A stretch of DNA of 64,000 bases from positions 466,923-530,922 of the forward strand of contig CACVBU010001151.1 of the NCBI GenBank assembly GCA_902728285.1, in the 5' to 3' direction. Below the pieces are notes generated by a model. It had not been told where the DNA came from, did not search any database, and worked only from the letters and a program-made list of their open reading frames with translations. This document shows, piece after piece, positions 47,586 to 60,700 of this stretch. The translations under genes and the position numbers were made by a program. The DNA is from Clytia hemisphaerica (taxonomy: Eukaryota; Cnidaria; Hydrozoa; Leptothecata; Clytiidae). Position 1 is the stretch's first letter, and the number at the start of each line of letters is the position of its first letter.

Positions 47586-48262
47586 TATATTCTTTAGGGT
47601 ATACTGAGATACCAAAAAGAAGCCCCATCAAACTAGTGGTTTACATCGATTAAGAACTAGTTAAGAACATTTAATTTCTTAGAAAATTGCACAAAAGTAT
47701 TCACAGAAGGTGAGATATAAATTACATTTTTCAAATCAATAAAATTATCAAAATATCATTTTTTCAGTGATAACCGCCGGATTAAATAAGTTTTTTTGCG
47801 GAATTTTTCTGAATAGTGTCTCTATACCAACTCTCTAAAAATATAGTAATCCTATTGTCATGCTATTCACAGCGGAAATTATGAACGACCATTAAGTAAA
47901 GCATCGTTACTTTCGTCTTAATTTCCAAGCTCTTTTGATCTATAATTTTCCTGTTTATAAACATGTTATTTCTCTCGCCTCTATAGTGACGTCATTTACT
48001 CCTGAAAACGGCAATTAAAAACGTGTTAAAATTGTAGTTGTAATTGCTCGAGTTTCAATAAGTAAACTTTATTGTAAACAAGCTTGAAAACCAAACTCCG
48101 ACCCAGCCCCTTAGTCCTCTTTTTAATGATATTTATAGCGTTAGTAAGATAAAAAAGATGCTCTGGGTACGAAGATTGCTTGAAAACAACTTCTACTGAA
48201 ACTGCACGATTTTAGAATGGCAACCTGAACAAATAGAAAGGCTTGAGATATATTTTGGGGGA

Positions 48263-48420
48263 TGATTGGCAATTCACAGTTTACAAAAATGCCCTTAAGA
48301 CTGGCATACTTAGGTGCTAAATGCAATGATGGTGATATTCTTATATTCAATTCTTAATTTTTTTGGCTAATTTCACCATGAATAATCTTATACAAGAGTA
48401 TATTGTCATAAAAAAGCGTG
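48263..48420. mobile_element. Right half of CACGCTTTTTT MITE
   Basis: Shares GATGGTGATATTCTTA, TTTTTGGC..ATTT and CACCATGAATAATCTTA-like text with the right half of 63126-63480. It ends AAAAAAGCGTG followed by TA. The left end is not clear. Confidence 0.6.
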
Positions 48421-49391
48421 TACGCAAAGGGACTTGGAAAATTTGCCTCTCTGCATCATTGTTTTCCTTTATTGGTTATCAGAGGCCACCTTTTAGGAAG
48501 CTTTCTGACTCAAAAAGCCTCAAAACTTAGTACATGTTTGACTTTGGAATGACTAAATATTAAGCTAATAAAGGATCAAAGTCGTTAAAATTTGGTTTAG
48601 TACACAATTTGAAAATACCTCAACTAACTCAAATAACATGTTAAATAAATTCAAAGATGGGATTACCGAAAGATAAGAAATTATTTACTGGCTTTTATTT
48701 GTATCAAATTTAGAACAATAACCCTTCCTTTCTTTATCTTTAGGTTTAATTTGCGAATTCAAAGGAAGAAGTTTATTTCATGCCAAAAATCATTTTAGAA
48801 TAGATATTCATCGACCTGAAAATTCTTGAAAGAGAATCAACGGTCAAGGTTTTGTTGACAATTAAAGATATTTATTTCCGGAACTGTTTGCCGGATGAAA
48901 TAGCATATCGATTAATTTCCTCAAAGTAAAGTTGAAATTATAATTTGAAACAGGGAATAAGAAAGAGGCTAGCTCCGTTTAGGTATTTTACCAAATCAAA
49001 AGAATCCCAATTATTTCCGTTCTGTTTGTTCTTATCATTTGTGTCATTAACTTACATTAATGACTCTTAATGATGACATCCAATAATATCATTAATGGCT
49101 TTTAAGAACTTTTTATGTAAGGACGTGTACAAATACCAACAAGTGTCAGAGTGAAAATTTCAACTTCCAATTAACACAATAAGCGGCAGAATAACGTTTT
49201 TTGCCAGCTTATTGGAATGAATTTGCTGTTTTTGAAAATTTGAACTTTCTGTGAGAGGGCGGATGATATACTTACTCTCGGATGCCTAAGATGACTCTAG
49301 AGTAGCAGGGCAAGCTTACTCATGGCCACACCTGATGCCAGACTTTGGTCTTCATCTATCCGCTTTCCATTTATTTCTCAACTTTCTTTAA

Positions 49392-50052
49392 CCCTTTCCG
49401 GACGCACGGGCCACTGGGTGGCCCATGAATCGTGTTCCTATATGACGCACGGGCCACCGGGTGGCCCATAGCTTTGTAAAAGATTTTAACCGTTTTCGCG
49501 CCAAAATACAATAACATGGTTTTGAATAATGATTTTGAGATAAATTTCCCGTAACCTGCAAAAAACCGCTTTTCGATATCTTGTTTACAACTAGAATTAT
49601 AAATTTTCAATATTTGTTGTAAATTTACTCAGGCTAAATCTGTAAGGGAAAAATTGCTCAAAAATTTGGACAAAAAATCACTTTACTCAGATTCTTGGAA
49701 AGCTTTTGACATGAAATTTTTTTTTACCCGGCCAGTGATTCAATTCTCTAAATCATATTCAAAGTTCAAGGCGTAAAGCAAAGGCCTTTTACTCTATTTC
49801 TTTATTCAAAGTCAAAAATTTTGCCTTTCCGAAAAAAAATTTGCCGATTTTTCGGTCACGTGACCAGGTGTCAGCCATATTTAAAAAATTTTTTTTGGTT
49901 TTTCAAAACCCCTATTACATGTGAAAAAAACGAGGTTTTACTTATCGTGATATCTTTTATCAATCACTTTCTATTGCAATTTTAGTGAAGCCAGTCAAAA
50001 ATCAAATTTTTGTTTGCGTCATATAGCCGTGAAATCATGCGTCCGGAAAGGG
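49392..50052. mobile_element. piggyBac-type MITE with TTAA duplication
   Basis: TTAA at 49388-49391 and 50053-50056 flank ends reading CCCTTTCCGGACGCA at the left and TGCGTCCGGAAAGGG at the right. TTAA duplication with CCC..GGG ends is the hallmark of piggyBac elements. The left subterminal part holds two copies of GACGCACGGGCCAC..GGTGGCCCA. The 661-bp interior has no transposase. Confidence 0.8.
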
Positions 50053-50059
50053 TTAAATT

Positions 50060-53000
50060 CACTTACCGGTTTTCTCTCCGCTAAATTTGTAGATTTATAT
50101 TGATTGTTTGTCTATTGTAAGATTGTTTTTTTGTGGGTTGTTATTTTTTGGTTCTTTGTTTTTATTTTGTTATTGTTGTTGGTTTTAAGGTTTGTCGCTG
50201 TTTTGTTTTGTTGGTTTTCAACTTTTGTCCTTGTTGCGTTAAGTTGGTGAAAATGATTTCTCGCTCTGTTTGAATGTTTTTGATTTTTAGTTTGACACGC
50301 GTTTTCTGAATTTTAATTAGCTTTTTCAGATAATACCCCCCCCCCCACGTTCATTAGTTTTTCAATATTTTCAAAAACTGTCTGAGAGTACCTCAATTTT
50401 GAACAGGATGAGGAAAATTGACGAAAACTAAATTATGACATAATTCCTAATTATTCTTCCCACAATGTTCTTAAAAAGAGTTTACTTTCAGCAAATAAGG
50501 AAATGAAAGAGAGTTTAGATGGTCATTAGAATAAAACATCTTTTTGTCTTCTACCATTCGAAGAATCTAGGCGCAATTAACTGTGTTCGTAATAAATAGC
50601 GCGGCGTTGCCTTTGAAATAATCAGTCACCAAGCTACTTCGTGCTACTTCGTGCTGACGGTCATGTACTTTTGCGGGTCAAATAATTCCTTATAACTTTA
50701 AAGAATTTAAAACTTATCGGATATATCCACGCTTGGTGAGGATGTGGGTAAAACCTTTCGTGAGGTTTATCATTCGTCCAGAAGTAAAGTAAAGGACTGG
50801 ATACGAGTTTGAATTTGGATGATGCTAAGTTTGTATTTTTGGAATTTGAACCATTCTCGGATTATTAATTCAATTTTAGGATAGACCACATAATTTTTAT
50901 TTTATTGTTTTTTGTCCACAATAACTTGGTAACTGGCTATCCATAAGTATCGGTGAATCATTTTCACTAAACTGTCGCAAGTGTGTCATAAGTGTGTTAC
51001 GTCTTAATACCTAAGTCACCCCTGTCTCAGTGACCAATGACGATAAAACGAACGAGCCAAATCTAAATCAAGATGCAATGGAACATTGCTAATTTTCAAT
51101 GAGTTAGAATTTCGAATTCGATTGTTAGTAAATAGCTTGAAAATATACTATTGTCTCCCGAATAGACGTGGGGGGGGTCCGAATAAGCACGGGGGTAGGA
51201 AAAGTTTCTAAATTTTAATAAGCGGGGGGGGGATGGAATAAGAGGGGGGGGGGTAATTTGAAGACAGAATTTTTTTTAACTGATATCAATTTCAAGAACA
51301 AAAAAGAATCTTTAACAAATGAATTCGTAAAATAAGAACCAATACTAACAAAAAGGAAAATTTTAACAAGTTTAAGTCAGGCAATTCCTGTTTACGCAAT
51401 ATTTTCCAATTCACGCATTGAAGCATTTTTTTTTCAGTTTTCACACATTCGCGCAAGCAAAAAAGCCCCTTCACGCATTCATGCAAACCTCTGGGGGAGG
51501 GGGGCTTTAAAGGCGATGAAATATCACTATCAGGGGAATAAACATTCTTTAAACTTAACCAATATCATCATTCAAAGAATCTCATCACAAAAATCTTTAC
51601 CTCAGATTTTTCTCAGTAACAGTAACAGACTATTTCATTTCAATGAGGGAAAAGCAGAACCAATATTATAAAGCACACCTTTTTCAATGCCAGTTTTCAA
51701 TTAGTAACATTCTTTTCAAATCTTTAGCGTCATGGTGCGGTCAAATGTCTCTGTTATTCTTATATTGGCCTACCAGCTTCTAGATGATTACCCAAACTGC
51801 TCATAGAGAGACGGCTTATTAACGTCTCTTAGACGTCCAAGACATTTCAATAACGTAATTTGGATTATCAACCTGACCAACTGATCCCCAATTTGTTGAT
51901 TTTTGTTTTTAGAAACTGATTTTCTAAGATAGAGGCAGTTGTTTTTACTTACTTTTGAGTATTTTTTAGTAACACGCCCCATAATTTCATTAATTGTAAT
52001 GGAATTTATTTGCCATAGTCATTAAAGAGTATTTAGTAGGTAAACTGTGCATTGGTTTTGATAAAATGTTGAAAATCTACTTTCTTTCTTGCCGAGAAGA
52101 GTGTTTCTTGAATGTAACGATGGAACAGGTTCAGACATGGCGAAAAAAAATCACAAAAGTTGAGAAGACATTGACATGAAAAATCACTTGAAGTGGAGAA
52201 AATAAATTTATTTTTTGCTAGCAAGACTGTACTGGAGACAAGGCTTTTCGATAATTATGTTTTCTTATTGAACAGGTTTTGAGTGCAATCAGAGCTGCAA
52301 TTGGTCGATTTTGGAAGGTGTATTCAGTGTTTAGAAGCCGTTATTACCCCTGTCTCAGTCTTTGTGAAATGAAGTTGCAGTGCTGTAGAAAAATGAGAGC
52401 TCTTTTTTTTACGGCTCTAAATAAATTCCATGCAGTACGAACTTTTTTTTTGTATGTGTGTAAAGATGTAAAGATGAAGGCTCAGTATAGCTTCTCAATA
52501 GAAATTAAATTTCAATGGTATTTCTCTCATCAGTGTCGATTTTAGTTTTTCATTGGGAAGGTGAACCAATCAGGACTGTGACATGAAGGTGTTAAAATTA
52601 TGTGTTGACTTGAAAGTATTGTTTGTGTTGTCTTGTTTTGAAAATCGATGACAGATTACTCAATGAGCGTTACAAAAGAAGATTGTCTTCTATAAAAACC
52701 ATTCCAATTCTTTTGAGATTTTTGAGATTGTGTCGGGTTGTGTCTATGAGGTTAAGAAAAGAAGTCGAAGGATATCGCATTAAATATATTTGTGTGTTTT
52801 CGTCATTCTTAAGAATGCTTTTCATCAGATAAATCTAGAAATGCTTTGAAAAAGTTTAGTATATACACAATGAAAATTGTTTTTGAAAAAACTTGCGTAA
52901 AGCTTGTGCATTCTGATTTACTTATGTTTGCTTAAAAGCGTTCCGTATTTTACACACTTCCTTATTTAACGATGGTGATTGAATAAGTGATTGTAAATTT

Positions 53001-53100
53001 CAACGTCGTGTTAATTAGTGGTCGACCTCGAACAAGTTGGCATCGTGGTGGAAATGAATTTAAAATCGAATAGAGTTTCACTTAATAAGAACCTAAATTT
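50060..53100. other. 3 kb without recognised gene
   Basis: Only short frames, mostly lacking an ATG. A C-run lies near 50340 and a G-run block at about 51165-51255 (GGGGGG with GAATAAG words) like that at 30489-30766. Nothing else was recognised. Confidence 0.45.
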
Positions 53101-53114
53101 GTAGAATACTGATG

Positions 53115-53345
53115 GGATAGTAGACGATGTTATCGTCGGTTACAGTGAAGGCGGGAAAATATGGCGTTATGGCGTTATGGCGGTACGGAAAAAAATCGGC
53201 GGGAGAGTTTCGAAGACTCTACCAACTGTAAACTCTACCGACTATAAACTCTTTTCGGTAACGAAACCCGTTTGTGAATTTTCTTCGGATTTGGGCTTTT
53301 TTCTTAGATAGTGATTCACCTTAGACTATATCATAGTTTAATAAA
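53115..53345. mobile_element. GTTATCGTC-family element
   Basis: Starts GATAGTAGACGATGTTATCG, then GGCGTTATGGCGTTATGGCG, two CTACCGACT or CTACCAACT words, and ends TTAGATAGTGATTCACC with TTAGACTATATCATAG. Parts match 18510-18725 and 13018-13150 in reverse orientation. Similar words (GATGATCCTATCGTCTAC, ATGGACGATAGCAACGTCTA) bound 60880-61110. Confidence 0.55.
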
Positions 53346-54144
53346 TAAACAGTTGGATTGACGCAAGACCAAACTTGATAAATAAGTTATGATAAAATAA
53401 ACTTGAACGTTTATTCTCAATAAAACCACGGGTAGTAATAGCAGTCTCTCTCAGGTACTCGGGAAAGGGGCTAGATTAGGGTGCCGCCAGAAGGTTTCCA
53501 GTAAAAATTTTGAGGAAGCGAGCCAACAAATTGAATGTGGAAGTAAACAAAATTTAGCAAGCGAATGATAATGAGACGGTGTCTGGTTTGTTTTCTAATT
53601 AATCAACAGATTAACCTGCAACTGTTTTCTCGGACATAAATAATTTTCCAAATTGCTTTTTGAAATTGGTTATAGTTCTGTATATCATAATTTTTGAAAG
53701 ATATTGGATACGAATTCTCGAAGATCATATTTCGTAACAGTTTGACAGACTCCATGGAAAGTAGCAATTCTTCGGCACGGTTTGATTTGATCCTTGAAAT
53801 TGAGGCTATGAACTTATATGCGGTATTTGGTAATCCTGTCAAGTACCCCTGTTGATTCAAAAGTCATTCTCACAAGAGAGCGCGAGATGTAGTGAACAAT
53901 TTTTATGTATGTAGGGGGTCACTGATCGTTGCATACTGTTTTAATTATTGTTTCAAAAGTTCATTTTTCAATTAAAAATCCCTGTAGCTGTTATATTTTC
54001 ATTGGAGTTCAATGTAATCAGAAGCAAAGGTTCCACCTCTTTAGGTACTTAATTATTCTTCAATTTTGATGTCAACGATATCTGCTAACTTATGAATTTT
54101 TGATTGTTTTCTCATTTGAAGCAATATTAAAGAAATACATTACA

Positions 54145-54615
54145 ATGAAGAAGATAGCAATTTTCATCACTTTTGTGTTGATCTCCATGGAAACGATATG
54201 TGGCGCAACACTGGATAAAGCACTACGTGTCAAACGTTTCAACGACCCTCTAAAAAGTGGAAAATCATATTACGCAATGGTTTTCAGGAATGGTTTCCAG
54301 TCCCCTTTGAGTACGTGCAAAGCGACCCGATACATGCAGACTATCAAAGATCCAGACTGTTTACCGTTGACTATTCCAAATAAGTATTGTGGTGGCTCTT
54401 GTGCGTCGTATTTTATTCCCGTGCGACGCAGTGGAGCCAGTAATGACGTGAATGGGATTTTCGAAGACTGTAGACAATGTGAGCCGGAGTCTTATCAAGT
54501 TGTGCGTGTTTTGATGCTTTGCCCGAAAATAAACATAGGATTTAAGCTGAAGAAAGTTGTCTTGATTAATAAGTGCAGATGTAGGGGCATTAAGTGCACC
54601 TTAATAAAGCGTTAG
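54145..54615 (+). CDS. Gremlin/DAN-like secreted cystine-knot protein
   Basis: The 156-residue protein begins with a signal peptide (about 1-21, MKKIAIFITFVLI then a C-G-A cleavage region) and has a possible furin site RVKR at 28-31. The cystine-knot domain spans 58-151. Its cysteines and neighbours follow gremlin order: CKA (58), C72, YCGGSC (82 and 86) followed by SYFIP, FEDCRQC (109 and 112), VLMLCP (126), KCRC (144 and 146) and C151. Gremlin and DAN proteins are extracellular BMP antagonists, so a signalling-antagonist role is inferred. The CDS is one exon. ATG at 54145 is chosen because it starts the signal peptide; 15 upstream in-frame codons look non-coding. A bursicon-type or other knot protein is less likely. 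Confidence 0.85.
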   Translation: MKKIAIFITFVLISMETICGATLDKALRVKRFNDPLKSGKSYYAMVFRNGFQSPLSTCKATRYMQTIKDPDCLPLTIPNKYCGGSCASYFIPVRRSGASNDVNGIFEDCRQCEPESYQVVRVLMLCPKINIGFKLKKVVLINKCRCRGIKCTLIKR

Positions 54616-56160
54616 AAAATACAGAGGTACAGAGGAAATGATGTGGCTGGAACAAAATATTCTCTATCGAGTCCTGTATTTGCCTGTACTGGATAGTTCA
54701 TAGCATTTCTAAAACACAACATGGAATGATAAAACCAAATTGGACAGCAGCTTACTGGCTACTTATTTTAACAGCAAATTAATTAATTTTCGTGTTTTTT
54801 CTCGTGGATCCTAACCAAACCAGGGAATGTGTTACGATTTTGCTGAGTAAAGAAACACTTTAATTAACGCGAATATCGAGGCTATTAATGTCAGTGTAAA
54901 CTTGGCGATGACAGCTTTTTAATGATGCCGTCAACCTTTGGGACGGCTATTTTTGTATTTTTAACGGGTTTCTATATCATTTTAATGATTTTTTTATGCC
55001 CCTCATCCATGAACTTTTAGCGTTTCCGGACGAAACAGACTTTGTTTAAAAAACTAGACAGTCTTGTTTGAATGTATATATTATTAACATCGGACACGCC
55101 ATTGGCCTGAACTTTTACAAATCCTAACTTACTGTGAAATAACCGCTTATAAATCAATTTAATGTAAAATAGTTCAATCACTTATTTTATATTTTAGTCT
55201 GTGTATTCTTTCAAATATAGTTATATTTAAAGTGAATCTCAAAATATTGGTACAAAATTTAGAACAAAACTAACTGATGAAATCAAACTCATCTCAATCG
55301 CTTGATTGTACATCAATCAATAACTCCCATAAACTGAACAGTTTTATATTCAGTATATTCCCAATAGTTATCCCTAAATGAAGAAGTTCCATTCGAACAA
55401 TAAAATAAGAATGTTACCTATACCTTGGAACAAATCTGTCTCACAGCCCCGGTGGAACTTTTTCGAATGGGGTTGAAATCAAAGTCAATTTTGAAGTGGG
55501 GCTAAAATTCCAGGGTATTTTCCCACCGGGGACGAAATTTCTGCCAAATTTTCTAGTGGGGCTGAAGTCCCAGAGGGTCTGTGACACAGGAGTGTCTTGG
55601 AGTTTAAAGATACAAGAAAAATTCTGGTGCTAGAGAAAACATCATTTCCCCTTAAAGGTCGCGGAAATTTCAACTTTTTGTCAATCGAGAGATCGAATTT
55701 TACTCAAATTAGTCTCAATAAGGATGGCTAAATTCACAAATGTTTCCTATTAGGGTTGCACATTCGTATTTGTACAATCGTCAGCTCATAAACCTAGTGG
55801 AGGGGGTGCTACAGGAAAAAAAGGAACCGTAAAAAGAAAATTAAAAAATCTAGCCAAAATCAGAAAATAGGCAAAAATTGGTCTGGGTCTTGTAAGAAAA
55901 TGGAATAACGCTCTTGTAACGTGACAAAGGGCATTTTTTTTCAAATCCATTGATAAATTTCGGAAATTATTAATTTGTTTTAAATATTTCCTGTTGACGA
56001 AAAGTGATGATGATGAAAAAGTTTTAGAATATCATTAAAGATTTATTACTGTTGAGGAGATTATTTTTTTCCGTTCACACAAAAAAAGCCGAACTTTCTG
56101 GTTTATTGGATGGTGTAATAAAGAAGGATGTGGCCCTATATGTGGAAATATGTGGGTGGA
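54616..56160. other. 3' flank of gremlin-like gene, no gene
   Basis: No coding sequence. An AATAAA lies across the stop codon region (about 54603), but a poly(A) site cannot be fixed. At 55450-55690, GTGGGGCT and CCACCGGGGA words with TTTTCTAGTGGGGCTGAAG form another word-repeating block without clear ends. Confidence 0.4.
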
Positions 56161-56167
56161 AAATTAG

Positions 56168-56463
56168 GCTTTTTCAGAGAATAATTTACCCCCACTGTTG
56201 GGGATATTGATTTTTCGAAGTATCGACCCCTTGGATATCCACTCTTAAAAATATGCTCACCCCCCTGGACATCCTCTCTTATACAAATGCTTACCTCTAG
56301 ATATCAAATTTTTTACTTGAAAAGACACTTTACCCCTGGATATCCGCTCCCTTGTAGATATCTAACCCCCTGGATATCCACCTTTGAACAAAAACCGTTA
56401 ACCCACTGGATATTCGACATCCTCAACAGGGGGGGGGGGCACAGACTATTTCTGGAAAAACCC
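56168..56463. mobile_element. CCCCTGGATATC-word element (relative of 11721-11982)
   Basis: The right end, on the other strand, reads GGGTTTTTCCAGAAATAGTC and then a C-run and TGTTGAGGAT. The left end reads TTAGGCTTTTTCAGAGAATA and then CCCCCACTGTTGGGGAT. Seven CCCCTGGATATCC-type words lie between. It is non-coding. Confidence 0.65.
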
Positions 56464-57042
56464 ATTACCTATTCAAAGTTGGCCTTTTAACGATTTTAGC
56501 TGCAATTATTTTCATTTTGCAGTATTTTGAAATTAATGTTTGCATCCTACACATTCTAAAGATAACGTTATTTAAACCAATACAACAACGATACCAAACA
56601 AAGTCATTTTTATTACGGAAACCATTAGAGCTTATCGGAAATACTAATTTGTGGGCGCTAAATATGATGACTTCGTCATTTTCCATCCTGAAAGCCCTAA
56701 TTAGCAAGTCATGAAAGGGATTTTGAAAGAGGGCTATTAAAAATTCATTAATTGCATCAATTCTTTTGTCGGAACTGGAAAAATTTTAATAGGAATATCC
56801 GCGTAGGTTGCCATTTTATTTGTCAATTGGCTCTTGGTCTAAAGTCCCCATTTTTACGTTTAAGTTTAGGTCACCGATATGAAACTCACAATTTTCGAAA
56901 GGTGAATATGACATTTTTTTGGATTCACTAATATCCATACACAGAATAAATAAGATTGATTTTTACATTAAAATTATTAAAAATATTTTAACAATTTTTC
57001 ACAATCGAAATAAGGGCTATTGAGATAGTGACAACTTTTTAA

Positions 57043-57737
57043 CTAGGGTGTCATTAAAGAATCTTCAAAAGCAACGACCGTCTCATTGCTTCCATGACGA
57101 TGCTTATGATGATGATGATGTCGACGGCCCGCCATGCTTCTTTTGCGGCCCTTATCTTTATCATCTTTCTTCTTACTTGGCTTATCACCTTGCCACAAAT
57201 CTTCGACTTGGATCTGCATATCCGCCACATTGAGATTTGGGTAATAAGCTGGACCACGGTAGGGGCCATATGATGATTCACCTTTCTTGACCGTTACCAA
57301 CCTACCGACCGGTATATTCACATTCAAGGTATCCCCTTCAGGAGTTGGTCGGCATTTGACTGTATCATCTGGATTCAACATTCCAAAGAAGCCTTCTGGT
57401 GATGTTTTAACTACTTTACCAGGCTCGAATTGCAAACAGAATCCATCAGATGGACCACATACCTCAACATATTTTCGACCATCTTCTTCGTCTTCAAGCT
57501 TATAGACAGTAAGTGTTGTCCAGGCACTGTAACATTTCTCAATGTTGGTCTGTTGGAATGGACCAAATAATGGCCCATCAATTTTCCAGACGACATTTTT
57601 GTCTTGACCACTAAGATAGACTTTCACACCTGCCGGAGCTTTAATGCTGGCTATCTTTTGATAATTGACACCATGGTAATTCTTGAGATTGTATTGTTTG
57701 TAGATCTTACTATCGATGGTATCACACATCTTGTTAG
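57043..57737 (-). CDS. Last exon: beta repeats 2-3 and His-rich tail
   Basis: This exon begins in phase with exon 6 and ends at a stop at 57043. Repeat 2 (near 57650-57570) has IKAPAGVKVYL then GPLFGPF; repeat 3 (near 57325-57230) has VNIPVGRLVTVKKG then YGPYRGP. Repeat 1 lies in the previous exon (WFVPMGLQLFMYKKG then FGPFIG). The shared P-x-G turn, beta strand and GPF/GPY step resemble half-motifs of beta/gamma-crystallin domains, though key residues differ. The tail has a K/D-rich linker (KKKDDKDKGRKR) and a run HHHHHKHRHG, which could bind metal or be pH-sensitive. Four cysteines (about 57726, 57540, 57462, 57429) plus one near 57361 may form disulphides. Confidence 0.75.
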
Positions 57738-60700
57738 CTGAAAAACAAACACAAAAATTCACAAGTGAGTGAGATTGCTGACCTGATTTTCGCTTCAGCT
57801 AAAAAAAGCTAAAAAATCTGTCATGGGTTAATAACAAAATATCATAAAATTTAAACACAAAAACGTTTAAAAAATCCATGGGTGACGAGTTTTTGATGAA
57901 TGTGGAGCAAGCACAGGCTTTTCTCAGGCCTGTTATTTCTTATCAAAAGCATGATCCGAACGACAAAGTTTTTTTAGTAGCTTACAACTCTTACCAAGTC
58001 CCCTTAGCTTACTTTTTTCATTATTGTTCCCATGAAAGCAATTGTAGTAGCACTAAAAAGTAACGCAAACTAGAGAGTTTGTCCTAATCTCGTCCCCGTG
58101 TATTTCAGGATTTTTTTGGCCAAAAAACTCGCAAAACTCAAAGCTAAACAAAAATCTCCACGAAAATTAAACAAAGATAAAGGAATCAGCAGAGAAAATT
58201 TATTTTTGTTAATTTGCATGATTACAAACTTACTATTACAGATGACAATGTTTTCAGCTGCATCCAAATACTTTCCAGTATCTAACTTAGTAGCTTTGAC
58301 GGAATCAAATCCATCCATGTTCTCCGGTGAGTATGCAAACATGCCAATGAAAGGTCCAAACTCTTTGCCCTTCTTATACATGAAGAGTTGAAGTCCCATA
58401 GGTACAAACCATGATTGCGTTGGAAAATCTCTTGGGTTGTTCTTGACTTGCCCATCGCTCTGTAAAGAAAATGAATGTTTTTGGAGAACGATGACAAAAA
58501 AGAGCCAACAATGAAGCGGGTAAGTGTCCCTGGGATGGAGGGCTACACGTTTTTTATAAGAACATCTAAAATTTTTTAAGCCTTCGGATGTTCTTAACTT
58601 TTTAAGCCTCAAAATGTTCTTAAAACTTTCTTATTTTGACCATTTTGTAAATATTTTTGACTACTTTACTAAGAAAAAGGGTGTTGTCGAGTCCACAAAG
58701 CCTTTAAAAGTTCTTAGTTCTTAAAATCTTCGCCGTCCAGTTTGTTCTTAGAAAAAAATGTGAACTAGGACTTTGGAATATCTGGTACCTTTATTTATTT
58801 TGGAGAATAAGAGAGAACATCTTAAAGCAAATGAGGCACCCCTCAAGTTTTTTTACTATACCTACAAAGATAGCGAAAAATATTCCAAATGATGCATCAC
58901 GCCTAAATCTTTCACATCTTCGAAAGCCGCTTAAGGGGGGGGGGTCGGCCACTAGATCTATATAGTACATAGTATTTTTCGAGTTTTAAGACATCTAATT
59001 TCATGATTTTATCAAAATACTCACAATAGAAAGTGTCCGGCATAATCCCGAAAGTTTCTTTTCCGGACACAATATCACGTGATCTTTGTCGGTCAAGAAT
59101 TCATACTGTTCATCCAAACTCAATAGATAAGCCATCAACACTTGGTATTTTGCTGGGTTGGAAAACAGTTCAAAAATTACCAACTTGGATTGAAACTGAT
59201 TTAATGGATCGCCTAAGAATCTAAAACAGAAAAATAATGAGAAATGGATAGAAATTTTCTTAGTGATCGCCTCACAGCTCATTTTATTTATTCATAGAAT
59301 TATATTTCACAGGTCTATCGACCTCTACGAAATAATTTTAGATTTATAAATTGTCTAATTCTTCATCTGTCGTCCAGTCGTCAGAAGATATGGACAGAAG
59401 AGAAGACGTTGTTTTGGTCTTTGTCCTAGGTTTTCGAACTAGGCGAAGGTTTGTTCTAGGGCTTCCTCTTACATGCCAAACGAAATCGCCATTTTTTGAA
59501 TTCATTTCTTTCGCCTTTTGGCACATATCTTTAATAATTTTTCTTTCGTTGATGGTGAAGTCGTCTGTGATGCTAAAGCCACCAATTTCATTGAATCGTT
59601 TCAGCTTATGCAGATTTTGCATTATCCGTTCTTTTTCCTCTATACTTTTTAAGATCAACTTGATTGGACGCCAATGTAGCCCTTTTCGGTTTTGTCCAAT
59701 GCGATGATGGTGGGACGGTTTGATATCTTGAACGCCAATGTTACCTAGTATACCTTCAATATCTATTTTGTCTTGTTCCTGTTGTTCCTCTTTGTTGTCT
59801 ACCTCTAATTCCACCATTCCATGTATAATAATATTTCGTTTTCTTGATTCGATGTCTCTTTCTTCATTCTTGTTTTCTTGTTGGTGTTCTCTCACTGCTG
59901 ATTTGAAATTATCCTTGTGTTTCTTAGTTATTTCAGCGTATGTTTTTTCTGATGTTTTCTCTATGTAATTCGTCGTTTGCTTTATTTCTTCTTTTATAAT
60001 CTGCTTGGTTTTCATTTCAAAGTCAGCCATCTTATTGGTTAAGATGTTTTCGATATCGTTCTTAAGGCTGCGGTTCTTGGCTAGCTGGTTTTTGAGCTTT
60101 TTAATGACGTCGTCCTTCTTCTCAATTTCCCTCTGCATCATATGATACGAGTTCTCACCTTATTTACTCATTAGAGATCGTGTTATCCGCACGCAATTCT
60201 GACATAGATATTGTTCGTTATAAGTGTTGGCAAAAATTTGTAGCTGATAAAGCGGTAATTGTGTGCACTCGTAGTGTACCATGCGGTGGCATTTTCGGCA
60301 TTTTAGACGGTTTTGGTCATCATAATCTGAGCAGGAGGTGGGAGTGCATGTTTGGTTTTGTTTAGCTTCTTCAAATGGTTGTTTTTCTTGCTTTTTGTCG
60401 GTTTTTTCGTTCATGTTTTTGATGTTTTTGATTTACTAAAGATTTTTTTAAATTTTGGTCATCATTTACTGAGCGAATGGTTTTTTTTAACTAGTGGAAG
60501 CTAAAAGGGGGGGGTTTCAGGGGGTACCTGATTCCGCAATTCCGCCATTTTTTTCTCCAATTTCCGTCAAACCGTCTTAAATTGAACCAAAATTCCGTCA
60601 CCGAAAATTCCTTTGAAATTCAATATTTTCGTCGAAAATTCCGCAAATTTGGAATATCTTTTACCAATTCCGAAATTCCGCAATTTTTTTTGCTAAATTC

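Noticed and set aside
52279-52832. Plus-strand frames of 69-88 codons
   Set aside because: No ATG start in context, biased Cys/Phe/Arg composition typical of AT-rich non-coding sequence.
53603-53860. 85-codon minus-strand frame left of the gremlin-like gene
   Set aside because: It starts at TTG, has no recognisable motif and no splice sites linking it to other exons.
57287-57505. Plus-strand frames across 57048-57505
   Set aside because: Shadows of the minus-strand final exon, whose frame and splice phase are supported.
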